Assembly: GCA_023436495.1 (NCBI GenBank)
Contig: JAEZIT010000071.1
Coordinates: 1 to 60,595 of the forward strand
Direction of reading: 5' to 3'
Origin: Acidobacteriota bacterium
Lineage (GTDB): Bacteria; Acidobacteriota; Blastocatellia; Pyrinomonadales; Pyrinomonadaceae
DNA length: 60,595 nucleotides
Position 1 is the first letter of the stretch. The number at the start of each line of letters is the position of its first letter. Below the pieces are notes generated by a model. That model saw only the letters and a list, made by a program, of their open reading frames with translations, had not been told where the DNA came from and did no database searches. Shown here one piece after another: positions 9,583 through 17,170 of this stretch. Both the position numbers and the translations under genes were made by a program.

Positions 9583-10734
9583 TCATAGCTTCGAGCTGAA
9601 CTCTCTTATCCCGGAAACCACATCCGGCAAAACTCTTAGCACTTCCTCTATTTCTTCTTCGGTATTATACCGCCCGACCGAAAACCTGACCGCACCCATC
9701 GCCGCCGAATAAGGTACATTCATTGCCTCGAGAACGGTGGATGCCTTATGGTCGACCGCATTGCAGGCAGAACCTGTAGATACGAAGATCTCCCAGTCAT
9801 TGAGCGCGGCAAGAATCATCTCGCCGTTCGTATTCTCGAATGATAGGCTCGACGTATTCGGCAGCCGGCTTTGGGGATCCGATGTGCCGTTAAGACGAGA
9901 ATTTGGAATTTTCTTCAAAATTTCGGTCTCTAACCGGTCGCGAAGCAACCGCATCCGGTCCGCAGCCGGATCTTCAAGCACCAACCGCGCCGCAGCGCCG
10001 ATACCCGCGATCTGATGTACGGCTTCGGTCCCCGCCCGCCGCCCGCGTTCCTGGCCGCCGCCGATCATAATAGACGACAGCGGGACCCCGCTGCGTATAT
10101 ATAATGCACCGATACCTTTCGGACCGTGAAACTTATGTGCGGAAATGGAAAAAAGATCTATTTCAGTATTTTTTAGATCTATAGGCACTTTCCCAACAGC
10201 GTTCACGCCGTCCACATGCATAAGGGCGTTCGAACGTTCTTTGACAATTCGTGCGATCTCTTCAACAGGGAACAATATCCCGGTTTCATTGTTGGCGAGC
10301 ATCACAGAGACGACTGCTGTTCGTTCGTCCAACGAATTTTTCAACTGTTCGAGGTCGAGTGCGCCTTCCTGATCGACATCTATCCACGTTACCTGATGTC
10401 CTTTTGATTCAAGTATTTCGCACTGTTTGCGGACAGCTTCATGTTCGACGTGCGTTGTGATCACACCGCGTTTTTCACCGCCGATCTTGAGAGCGCCTCT
10501 GATTGCCCAGTTGTCACTTTCGGTACCGCACGAGGTAAATGCTATCTCGGAACTGTCTCGGGCACCGAGCAGTTCGGCGACGGAAGCACGTGCTTTTTCG
10601 ACCGCACTGCGGACGCTACGTCCGATCGCATAGGAAGACGAAGGGTTTCCCCAATAGTCCTTAAGAAACGGCTCCATTGCTGCAAAGGCTTCGGGTGCGA
10701 CACGCGTTGTGGCATTGTTATCTAGATATATCAT
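9583..10734 (-). CDS. Cysteine desulfurase (NifS/IscS family)
   Basis: PLP enzyme that converts cysteine to alanine and passes persulfide sulfur to Fe-S cluster or thio-tRNA assembly. The 383-residue protein begins MIYLDNNATTRVAPEA, a hallmark start of the family. The PLP lysine is in SAHKFHGPKGIGALY, and the catalytic cysteine is on the loop STGSACNAVDHKAS, consistent with the long-loop NifS/IscS type. The ATG at 10734 fits the conserved N-terminus better than a TTG ten codons upstream. No scaffold (iscU) or iscR gene is adjacent. Two thio-tRNA enzymes that would need its sulfur, TtcA and MnmA, lie in the same window. It is convergent with the sigma-54 activator (3 bp between stops) and divergent from the cyclase gene. 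Confidence 0.93.
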   Translation of the reverse strand: MIYLDNNATTRVAPEAFAAMEPFLKDYWGNPSSSYAIGRSVRSAVEKARASVAELLGARDSSEIAFTSCGTESDNWAIRGALKIGGEKRGVITTHVEHEAVRKQCEILESKGHQVTWIDVDQEGALDLEQLKNSLDERTAVVSVMLANNETGILFPVEEIARIVKERSNALMHVDGVNAVGKVPIDLKNTEIDLFSISAHKFHGPKGIGALYIRSGVPLSSIMIGGGQERGRRAGTEAVHQIAGIGAAARLVLEDPAADRMRLLRDRLETEILKKIPNSRLNGTSDPQSRLPNTSSLSFENTNGEMILAALNDWEIFVSTGSACNAVDHKASTVLEAMNVPYSAAMGAVRFSVGRYNTEEEIEEVLRVLPDVVSGIREFSSKL

Positions 10735-10749
10735 TGGTTGTGATCGATC

Positions 10750-10765
10750 ATTGTTGAACAACAAT
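10750..10765. promoter_or_regulatory. Short inverted repeat between two divergent genes
   Basis: Perfect 7-bp arms (ATTGTTG and CAACAAT) around a 2-nt centre, in the 91-bp space between the divergent cysteine desulfurase and FHA-adenylate cyclase genes. Its position suits a repressor site or overlapping promoter elements. Function is inferred from position only. Confidence 0.3.
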
Positions 10766-10825
10766 CATGAAAATCATACTGTAAATTCACAATTCAAATA
10801 ACACGAACTACAATTATTCATCACT

Positions 10826-12547
10826 GTGAGCGCATTATTAAAGATCACCGAACCGAACGGAAACAATTGGGAAATCGCCTTGGAGCGTGGTTCTACATAT
10901 ACCTTGGGCCGCGCTAAGGAAAACGATATTGTCCTGAACGACCGCCGTGTGTCCCGCAAGCATGCACAGATCAACACCGACGACAACGGTTATACGATCA
11001 TCGACGGATGTGTAGAGAACGGACGGCTTGTCCGAAGCGTTAACCGTGTTTACATCAACGGTTTCCCGCAATTCGAAAAGCTCCTGATTCGCGGTGATGT
11101 CATCACGATCGGCGAGAGCACACTTGAATTCGTTCAATTCGCGGACCCGGTCCCCTCAGAGAAAGCTCGGCACAGCCTTGCTGAAGATCCCATCACGCTT
11201 GCCGAAGAATATGGCGGCGATGGTGCGACTCAGGAGGTTAATTACGACGATGCGCCGCTAGGTCACACGCAGGTTTTGATCTCTGCCAATGAAATCATCG
11301 GCAGACAATCGCACCTTTCTATTGAATCAGCGATGATCACTCCAGAGGAGATCAAGGACTTACGCCGAAAAGCCAAGATGCTCGATCTGCTCTATGAGAT
11401 GACCAAAATGCTTGGCACGGTATTTGATTTGCGAGAGATATTTGAAAAGGCTACTGATCTGATCTTTCGCGGGACGCCGGCAGACAGAGTAGTGGCATTG
11501 CTTGCAGATGAAACGGTCGACGGCAAGATCTTGAATCACAGCCTGGTGCCGATCGGTTCGAAAACGCGAGAGGGAAACGTTGATAATTTAACCGATAAAA
11601 TGACGATCAGCCGAACAATAACTCAGAAGGTGATGCGCGAGAAAGTGGCTCTGCTGTCCCAGGACGCCAAGACGGATGAACAGTTCTTTGGTTCTGATTC
11701 GATAGTGACCCAGGGCGTCCGATCCACTATTTGTGCACCTCTGATAACCGAATCGAACGTGCATGGGGTTGTCTATGCCGATAGGTTAGACCCGTTCGCG
11801 GCGTTTACTTCGGATCATTTGGAATTGATCAGCGCGGTTGCGGCACAGACAGCGATGACAGTGGAAACGGTAAAGGCACATCGGAGACTTGCACGCGAAG
11901 AGGTTGCCCGGGCGAATTACAGCAGATTTATGCCGGAATACGTTGTCAAGCAGCTACTAGATAATCCGGATTCTTTTCAGCTTGGTGGAATTAATCAGAC
12001 AGTTACCGTACTGTTTGCGGACATTCGCAATTTTACCGGCCTGTCCGAACGCGAAAATCCAGAGAAGATAGTCCAACTTCTCAACAAATATTTTACCGCA
12101 ATGTCTGAGGTCATATTTGAGCATGGCGGCACGTTGGATAAATACATCGGCGACGGCCTTATGGCTATATTCGGCGCGCCGAACACAACGACACAGGATG
12201 CGGCTAACGCGGTCAAGGCCGCCGCTGCAATGCAAAACCGGGTCGTTGTGCTCAACGACGAATTAAGGAAGGAAGGGTTTGCTACTGTCTCGGTAGGCAT
12301 CGGGCTTCATACAGGCGAAGCGACTATCGGGTATATCGGATCGAACAAACGCTCGGAATACACGGCGATCGGCGACACAGTGAACCTCGCTTCGCGGCTT
12401 GAATCAGTGGCGGGAGGCGGCGAGATACTTATTAGCGAAGCGACCGCCTACGCAAGCGGCCTTCATTTCCCGATGACCGCGCGCGAGCCGATACAGGTAA
12501 GGAACAGACAGCAGCCCGTGAAACTGTACGGCGTTAAATGGAATTGA
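10826..12547 (+). CDS. FHA-GAF-class III adenylate cyclase
   Basis: A 573-residue cytosolic signalling enzyme predicted to make cAMP. The N-terminal FHA domain (residues about 20-105; GRAKENDIVL, RRVSRKHAQI) should bind phosphothreonine, so a Ser/Thr kinase is a likely upstream partner. A GAF domain follows (about 200-350). The C-terminal class III catalytic domain has all key residues: metal-binding D399 (FADIRNFTG) and D443 (IGDGLMAIFG), adenine-selecting K439 and D517 (AIGDTVN), and transition-state N520 and R524 (NLASRLE). The Lys/Asp pair argues for ATP rather than GTP as substrate. It starts with GTG at 10826. A Crp-family regulator lies at 52286, but whether it binds cAMP is not established. 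Confidence 0.92.
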   Translation: MSALLKITEPNGNNWEIALERGSTYTLGRAKENDIVLNDRRVSRKHAQINTDDNGYTIIDGCVENGRLVRSVNRVYINGFPQFEKLLIRGDVITIGESTLEFVQFADPVPSEKARHSLAEDPITLAEEYGGDGATQEVNYDDAPLGHTQVLISANEIIGRQSHLSIESAMITPEEIKDLRRKAKMLDLLYEMTKMLGTVFDLREIFEKATDLIFRGTPADRVVALLADETVDGKILNHSLVPIGSKTREGNVDNLTDKMTISRTITQKVMREKVALLSQDAKTDEQFFGSDSIVTQGVRSTICAPLITESNVHGVVYADRLDPFAAFTSDHLELISAVAAQTAMTVETVKAHRRLAREEVARANYSRFMPEYVVKQLLDNPDSFQLGGINQTVTVLFADIRNFTGLSERENPEKIVQLLNKYFTAMSEVIFEHGGTLDKYIGDGLMAIFGAPNTTTQDAANAVKAAAAMQNRVVVLNDELRKEGFATVSVGIGLHTGEATIGYIGSNKRSEYTAIGDTVNLASRLESVAGGGEILISEATAYASGLHFPMTAREPIQVRNRQQPVKLYGVKWN

Positions 12548-12570
12548 CGGCAGCACCTCTATGAAAAATC

Positions 12571-12600
12571 TTGGCAGGCACACGGAACTATATATATAAT
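12571..12600 (+). promoter_or_regulatory. Candidate sigma-70 promoter of mreB
   Basis: A -35 TTGGCA (12571-12576) and a -10 TATAAT (12595-12600) are separated by 18 bp, a near-consensus vegetative promoter. It lies 29 bp upstream of the mreB ATG, which has its own CAGGAG ribosome site at 12615-12620. Confidence 0.6.
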
Positions 12601-12629
12601 CATCAAACCCACCTCAGGAGTATTCCTCT

Positions 12630-13703
12630 ATGCTGAAAATTTCGTCACTCAAAAAACTGGTTACCGATTCGATGGCGATCGACCTAGGTACGGCCAATAC
12701 AATAATCGCGGTCAAGGGCCGCGGAATCGTTGTAGACGAACCTTCACTCGTCGCAATAAACGAACAGTCTGAAGAGATTGTTGCATTCGGTCAGGAAGCC
12801 GCCGATATGATCGGCCGCGAGGGTCGCGACATCGTGGTAAAAGCGCCGCTGATCGGCGGAGTGGTCGGCGATTTCGAGCGTACGAAAAAGATGCTTGCGC
12901 ATTTCGTTAAGAAAGCTAAAAGCGGCGGTTCGCAGGTTTCTCTGCAGGCGGTAATGAGCATGGTATCTGACGTAACGCACGTAGAACAGCGTGCACTGCA
13001 TCACGCGGCGGAAGAAGCAGGCATAGGCAAGGTTTTTATGATGGAAGAGGGACTGGCGGCCGCATTTGGCGCTGGTGTACTTTCGAACGATAAGCGTGCA
13101 TCAGCGATCGTAGACATTGGTGCCGGAACCACCAATATTGCGGTCGTCGCAAAAGGCACTATCGTACATTCCCGATCCGAGCGGTTCGGCAGCAATGAAA
13201 TTAACGCGGTACTTGCTACTCACCTTCGGCGGCATCGAGGATTGCAGGTGGGCGAGGAAACGACGGAGTTTCTTAAGACGAATTTCGCAACCACATTCCT
13301 CCCGGAAGATCTGTCGAAATCAACCGAAGTACGCGGCCGCGACGTACAAACCGGCAGTCCCAGTGCCGTTGAGATCACCGTAGGGGAAATCTACCCTATC
13401 GTCGAAAATATAGTCCGAAGGATAGCGCAGACGGTCAAGGACACACTCACCGAATTGCGCCCCGAAGTCGCAGCCGATATATATGACCGTGGTGTAATAC
13501 TCACCGGCGGAGGCGCCCTGCTAGACGGGCTCGATCAATATATGCGATCGTACGTGAACCTCGCGATGACAATAGCGGATGAACCGCGGTATGCGACCGT
13601 GAACGGCCTGGTCAAAATGTTCGATGATCCAAAGCTTCTCGAACGCGTTGCACGAAACGAACTCAACGTCCTCCAAAACGCCGAAGTGCCTTTCGAAGTT
13701 TGA
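12630..13703 (+). CDS. mreB: Rod-shape determining protein MreB
   Basis: Actin-like ATPase of 357 residues that forms membrane-associated filaments guiding lateral wall synthesis. Phosphate-1 motif AIDLGTANTIIAVKG is at the N-terminus, with phosphate-2 VDIGAGTTNIAVV mid-protein and the adenosine motif ILTGGGALLDGLDQY near the C-terminus. The order and spacing match MreB/Mbl rather than DnaK or FtsA. The start is well supported: a CAGGAG Shine-Dalgarno 9 bp before the ATG and a near-consensus promoter. No mreC, mreD or rodA follows. The next genes are the FkbH-MBOAT cluster, 110 bp downstream on the same strand. It may be the sole MreB or an extra paralogue; the window cannot tell. Confidence 0.94.
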   Translation: MLKISSLKKLVTDSMAIDLGTANTIIAVKGRGIVVDEPSLVAINEQSEEIVAFGQEAADMIGREGRDIVVKAPLIGGVVGDFERTKKMLAHFVKKAKSGGSQVSLQAVMSMVSDVTHVEQRALHHAAEEAGIGKVFMMEEGLAAAFGAGVLSNDKRASAIVDIGAGTTNIAVVAKGTIVHSRSERFGSNEINAVLATHLRRHRGLQVGEETTEFLKTNFATTFLPEDLSKSTEVRGRDVQTGSPSAVEITVGEIYPIVENIVRRIAQTVKDTLTELRPEVAADIYDRGVILTGGGALLDGLDQYMRSYVNLAMTIADEPRYATVNGLVKMFDDPKLLERVARNELNVLQNAEVPFEV

Positions 13704-13813
13704 AACTGTTGAGGATATGCCTGACCACGAACGAGTTGGAAAAATAGACTATTTAAAACCTACCTAAATGACCGATGTGACGGTTGTACATTCGAGCCTA
13801 AAGTAATGGCGTA

Positions 13814-15757
13814 ATGGACACAACCAGTCGCAAAATCGGCGGCTCAGCGGTCAGATCCGGCGAGTTGAAAGGGATGCTTACGGGCCGGGAACCTGAATTT
13901 TGGCCCGCGCTTCGGGAGGCAACTCGCACCGCTTCTAGCTTTCCGGATGTAATGCGTCTGTCGACCCTCAGGAGACGCGCCGCTAAAGACGGTTTCCAGG
14001 ATCCTACAGCGTTAGCGGCCCGCGGTTTGAAGATCGCGCTGATCGGCGGAACGTCCCTATGTCCTCTAAGTGAGCTAGTGGAGCATTTCCTTTCTTCAGA
14101 GCTCATCAACGCTTCACTTTTTATTGGAGACTACGACAACTACGTTTCGGAGATCTTGGATCTGGAAAGCAAGCTTTACGAATTTGGTCCCGAGATCGTT
14201 GTGGTTATCCCCGGTGACCGATCATGTAAACACGCTGGCGGTCTGACCGATAGCCAAGATGCTGTCACACGTGAGGCCGAACGTGTCAGCGGCGATCTGC
14301 TTCATTTATGTACCGTGCTGCGGGATCGCGCGTCCTCGGAAATATTTCTGTGCAATTTTATTCCACCCGCGTATCGCGATATAGGACCTGTAAGGTCCAA
14401 GATCGCCGCATCGGAATGGAGCTTTAAAAGAGCTGTAAATTTTGCGTTAGGTGCGAAGGCGCCAAGCTTCGTGCATATTTGCGATCTTGAATTCCTTTCT
14501 TATCGATTGGGCGGGATATCTGCTCAAGATGAGCGGTCGTGGTTTGAAAGCAAACAGCCCTGTTCGGCCGCATTGATGGTCGACCTCGCACGTGAAATAG
14601 CGTACATGGCTGCATCGATCAAACGGACTCCGAAAAAGGTTCTTGTTCTCGATCTTGATAACACGCTATGGGGAGGAGTGATCGGCGACGACGGTATAGA
14701 AGGAATCGAGATCGGTAGCACCAGCCCGCTTGGTGAAGCGTTTCGTGCTTTTCAATCGTATATCGCTTCACTCACAGAGCGCGGCGTACTGCTTGCGGTA
14801 TGCAGTAAAAATGATTTCGTAAATGCTATCGACCCGTTTAGGCGTCACCCGGAAATGGTGCTTAAGGAGGAGGACTTTGTCGCGTTCAAGGCAAACTGGG
14901 AACCGAAATCAACCAATATCATCGAGATCGCAAATGAACTGCAACTAGGACTAGACAGCTTTATATTTGTTGACGACAATCCTGCTGAGATCGAGATCGT
15001 ACGACAATTCGCGCCCGACGTTACGACCATTCTCCTTGGCCCTGATCCCGCTCAATATGTTCGGCAGTTAAAGGACTCGCGCTACTTCGAACGTTTTGCG
15101 ATCACGGATGAGGATCGTCAAAGAACTAAATTATATCGGGTCGAATCCGAGCGAAAGCAGTTAAGAGAATCCGTCGCAGATATGGATTCATATTTAAGTT
15201 CCCTTGAGATGATCAGCAGATTCAAGGAATTTGATTCGATCGATCTTCCGCGCATCGCCCAGCTCGTAAATAAAAGTAATCAGTTCAATCTGACGACCAA
15301 ACGACGGACAGAAGGTGAGCTTACTGCGATCGCAGCCGATCCCCGATACATTGGATTTTCGATGCGGTTGGCAGATAGATTTGGCGATCACGGGCTTATA
15401 TCGGTCGTGATCTGTAAGCAGGCGGAATTAGGTGTGCTTGAAATAGACACCTGGTTAATGAGCTGTCGCGTACTAAAGCGCCAGGCAGAAGATCAGGTGA
15501 TGAACGAGATCGTACGGATCGCTAGATGTCTTGGTTGCACCCGGATTCAAGGAGATTATTTTCCGACCCCCAAGAACGAGATAGTTGAGGACCTCTTACC
15601 CAACTTTGGTTTTGAAAGGTTGGACGCAGGAGGCAGTTACGAATTGAAGATCGATGAATATAATTTCCGAAAGACACATATCACGATCGAGTCGAGGACA
15701 AACTTTGATGAGCATTTCACGGCCGGAAGTTCTAGAGCGGCTACAGAGTATATTTGA
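13814..15757 (+). CDS. FkbH-like HAD-IIIC/GNAT carrier-loading protein
   Basis: A 647-residue protein and the first gene of the five-gene acylation-like cluster. Residues about 70-260 form an N-terminal SGNH-like domain (IALIGGTSLCPL). A HAD-IIIC phosphatase domain follows, with the nucleophile block VLDLDNTLWGG (D280, D282) and the acidic block FVDDNPAEIE. The C-terminal GNAT-like domain has DRFGDHGLIS and IDTWLMSCRVLKRQ. Characterised FkbH proteins take D-glycerate from 1,3-bisphosphoglycerate and load it as a thioester on a carrier protein. That chemistry is inferred here and supported by an acyl carrier gene overlapping its 3' end by 50 bp. It plays the position that DltA holds in dlt operons. 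No polyketide synthase genes are nearby. The donor could be another small acid. Confidence 0.85.
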   Translation: MDTTSRKIGGSAVRSGELKGMLTGREPEFWPALREATRTASSFPDVMRLSTLRRRAAKDGFQDPTALAARGLKIALIGGTSLCPLSELVEHFLSSELINASLFIGDYDNYVSEILDLESKLYEFGPEIVVVIPGDRSCKHAGGLTDSQDAVTREAERVSGDLLHLCTVLRDRASSEIFLCNFIPPAYRDIGPVRSKIAASEWSFKRAVNFALGAKAPSFVHICDLEFLSYRLGGISAQDERSWFESKQPCSAALMVDLAREIAYMAASIKRTPKKVLVLDLDNTLWGGVIGDDGIEGIEIGSTSPLGEAFRAFQSYIASLTERGVLLAVCSKNDFVNAIDPFRRHPEMVLKEEDFVAFKANWEPKSTNIIEIANELQLGLDSFIFVDDNPAEIEIVRQFAPDVTTILLGPDPAQYVRQLKDSRYFERFAITDEDRQRTKLYRVESERKQLRESVADMDSYLSSLEMISRFKEFDSIDLPRIAQLVNKSNQFNLTTKRRTEGELTAIAADPRYIGFSMRLADRFGDHGLISVVICKQAELGVLEIDTWLMSCRVLKRQAEDQVMNEIVRIARCLGCTRIQGDYFPTPKNEIVEDLLPNFGFERLDAGGSYELKIDEYNFRKTHITIESRTNFDEHFTAGSSRAATEYI

Positions 15758-15965
15758 CGACCTATTTATTGACGATATTGTTGTAACGCCGGAGTTGTCG
15801 GCGAAAGACGTCGAGGAGTGGGATTCGCTTCTGCATATTTCGCTTGTCGTTACTGTTGAAGAAGCCTTTAAGATCAAGTTCAGAGTAGGCGAGGTCGAAG
15901 CGCTGCAGAACGTTGGGCAATTCGCAGATATCATCCAACAGCGCGCCAGTTTGAGCAATGCCTGA
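15708..15965 (+). CDS. Acyl carrier protein of the FkbH-MBOAT cluster
   Basis: An 85-residue phosphopantetheine-carrying protein. The attachment serine is S40 in VEEWDSLLHI, the D-S-L signature of carrier proteins, and the rest has the four-helix pattern with VEEAFKIKF in helix III. The ATG at 15708 is chosen because it gives normal length; the longer open frame upstream overlaps the FkbH gene without similarity. It overlaps the FkbH gene by 50 bp and the following gene by 8 bp, so translation is probably coupled. It is not the fatty-acid AcpP (no fab genes, and an unusual E-W before D-S-L). Its expected role is to carry the group loaded by the FkbH protein to the MBOAT protein, as DltC does for D-alanine. 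Confidence 0.9.
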   Translation: MSISRPEVLERLQSIFDDLFIDDIVVTPELSAKDVEEWDSLLHISLVVTVEEAFKIKFRVGEVEALQNVGQFADIIQQRASLSNA

Positions 15966-17061
15966 CCCGACTGCCAAAACCAAGAAAAATGTAATTTCCC
16001 TGCGTCCTGCTTTCGGCACGCAACTGCAGGCCATTACTTTTGTCCTCGTGGTCGCATCCGCCCTTTTACTTCCCATTGCTATCAGAAAGTCCGGGCTGCT
16101 CACACCAAAAGCTTCCTATGAGGTCATACCCGAGCGGTTAGGCGCATATTCATTCATTGAGAACGAGATCTTTGAAAAGAACGGAGATCTCGACATTTTG
16201 TTTGTGGGAAGCTCGATCTTGTGGAACGCCATCGACACACCTCAGGTTCAACGAGCGCTTACCGCTAGGTTGGGCAGACCGGCGAGAGCAGCCACTTTCG
16301 GGTTTAATTTCAACAGTTTAGATATACCTTTCACGATGTTGTCGGATTTGCTGAAACGGCGACGTGTGCGTCTGGTCGTATTTTCAATTCCGCGACTGCC
16401 GTACACCGATGGGCCGAGTACCACGGCATATAGATTCCTTCGGCCGGGTGAGAACGAACCTCTTGTTCGACGCCTCCCCGTTGAATCACAGATTTCCTTA
16501 TACGGAAGCGGAGTCCTTCGCTCGCCGCGTGACGTCCTCAGCCTCATTCGACCAAATCGCTCACAGCAATCAGCGTATGCCGCCGACCTTGGTGCGAACA
16601 AAGAACTTATGGGAATGTATCGCGATACATCTACTTATACGGCATTTGCGCCGAAGCCGCCTGTGCTGTCGGCTTCAGACCTTCTATTCGCCACCAACTC
16701 CAAAATCTTCCGGATCACGAACGACCCGATCCCGGAACATCAAGATAGATATTTGAGCGCGATAATCGAGCTATTGGAGGAGCACGGCGTTCCAATTGCA
16801 TTCCTGAGCGTTCCGCAATATAGCGAACGCGATCATGCAAATGCGGACGAACGATTCGATTGGTCGAAAAGATTCAAAAAGGACATTCCCCTGATCGGAA
16901 TCTCTCCGCCTGTACTATTTGCGGGGTTGAATGCTGAGGAGATAGAGAAGCTACATTGCGATCGCGAACATTTCAATAAGAACGGTAATGAATTTTTTAC
17001 TGTTGCGGTAATGCCGGGAATTCTGTCCGTTTATGACAAATATGCGAACAAGACCTTTTGA
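15958..17061 (+). CDS. SGNH-hydrolase/DltD-like membrane-anchored protein
   Basis: A 367-residue protein with one N-terminal membrane segment (LQAITFVLVVASALLLPIAI) and an extracytoplasmic domain. It has SGNH-family catalytic blocks: G-S-S with S85 in LFVGSSILWNAID, and an Asp-His pair D335/H338 in CDREHFNKNG. DltD and AlgJ/AlgX-type proteins, which perform the last acyl transfer to an exported polymer beside an MBOAT, share this plan of one membrane anchor, GSS block I and C-terminal DxxH. It overlaps the carrier gene by 8 bp and the 42-residue microprotein gene by 20 bp. The role as final acyl acceptor and transferase is inferred from this architecture and neighbourhood; I cannot exclude a hydrolase. 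Confidence 0.78.
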   Translation: MPDPTAKTKKNVISLRPAFGTQLQAITFVLVVASALLLPIAIRKSGLLTPKASYEVIPERLGAYSFIENEIFEKNGDLDILFVGSSILWNAIDTPQVQRALTARLGRPARAATFGFNFNSLDIPFTMLSDLLKRRRVRLVVFSIPRLPYTDGPSTTAYRFLRPGENEPLVRRLPVESQISLYGSGVLRSPRDVLSLIRPNRSQQSAYAADLGANKELMGMYRDTSTYTAFAPKPPVLSASDLLFATNSKIFRITNDPIPEHQDRYLSAIIELLEEHGVPIAFLSVPQYSERDHANADERFDWSKRFKKDIPLIGISPPVLFAGLNAEEIEKLHCDREHFNKNGNEFFTVAVMPGILSVYDKYANKTF

Positions 17062-17170
17062 AACCATTGTCACAATTGCTCTGGTAATTGTATGTCTGGC
17101 GGCCTGTGTGCTCTTCATGTACCTTCCCTACCGCGCCCTCGAAACAGGATTGGTCTATACGGGATTCTGA
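17042..17170 (+). CDS. DltX-like 42-residue membrane microprotein
   Basis: A small open frame between the SGNH-like gene and the MBOAT gene. It has a short basic N-terminus (MRTRPFET), one membrane helix (about residues 9-28, IVTIALVIVCLAACVLF), then a short tail ending exactly in L-V-Y-T-G-F. It overlaps the SGNH gene by 20 bp, and its TGA shares a base with the MBOAT ATG (TGATG at 17168-17172), a classic coupling arrangement. In dlt operons the microprotein DltX also has one helix and a C-terminal F-x-Y-x-x-F-type motif whose tyrosine is needed for acyl transfer (from memory). The match in size, topology, C-terminus and context is why I call it; homology is not proven. Confidence 0.7.
   Translation: MRTRPFETIVTIALVIVCLAACVLFMYLPYRALETGLVYTGF

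Noticed and set aside
13814..15965. FkbH and carrier protein as a remnant of a polyketide cluster
   Set aside because: No ketosynthase, acyltransferase or dehydrogenase genes accompany them; the partners are an SGNH protein, a microprotein and an MBOAT, all intact.
17092..17169. Upstream start for the MBOAT gene at ATG 17092
   Set aside because: The added residues are the microprotein region read in another frame, and the TGATG junction favours ATG 17170.
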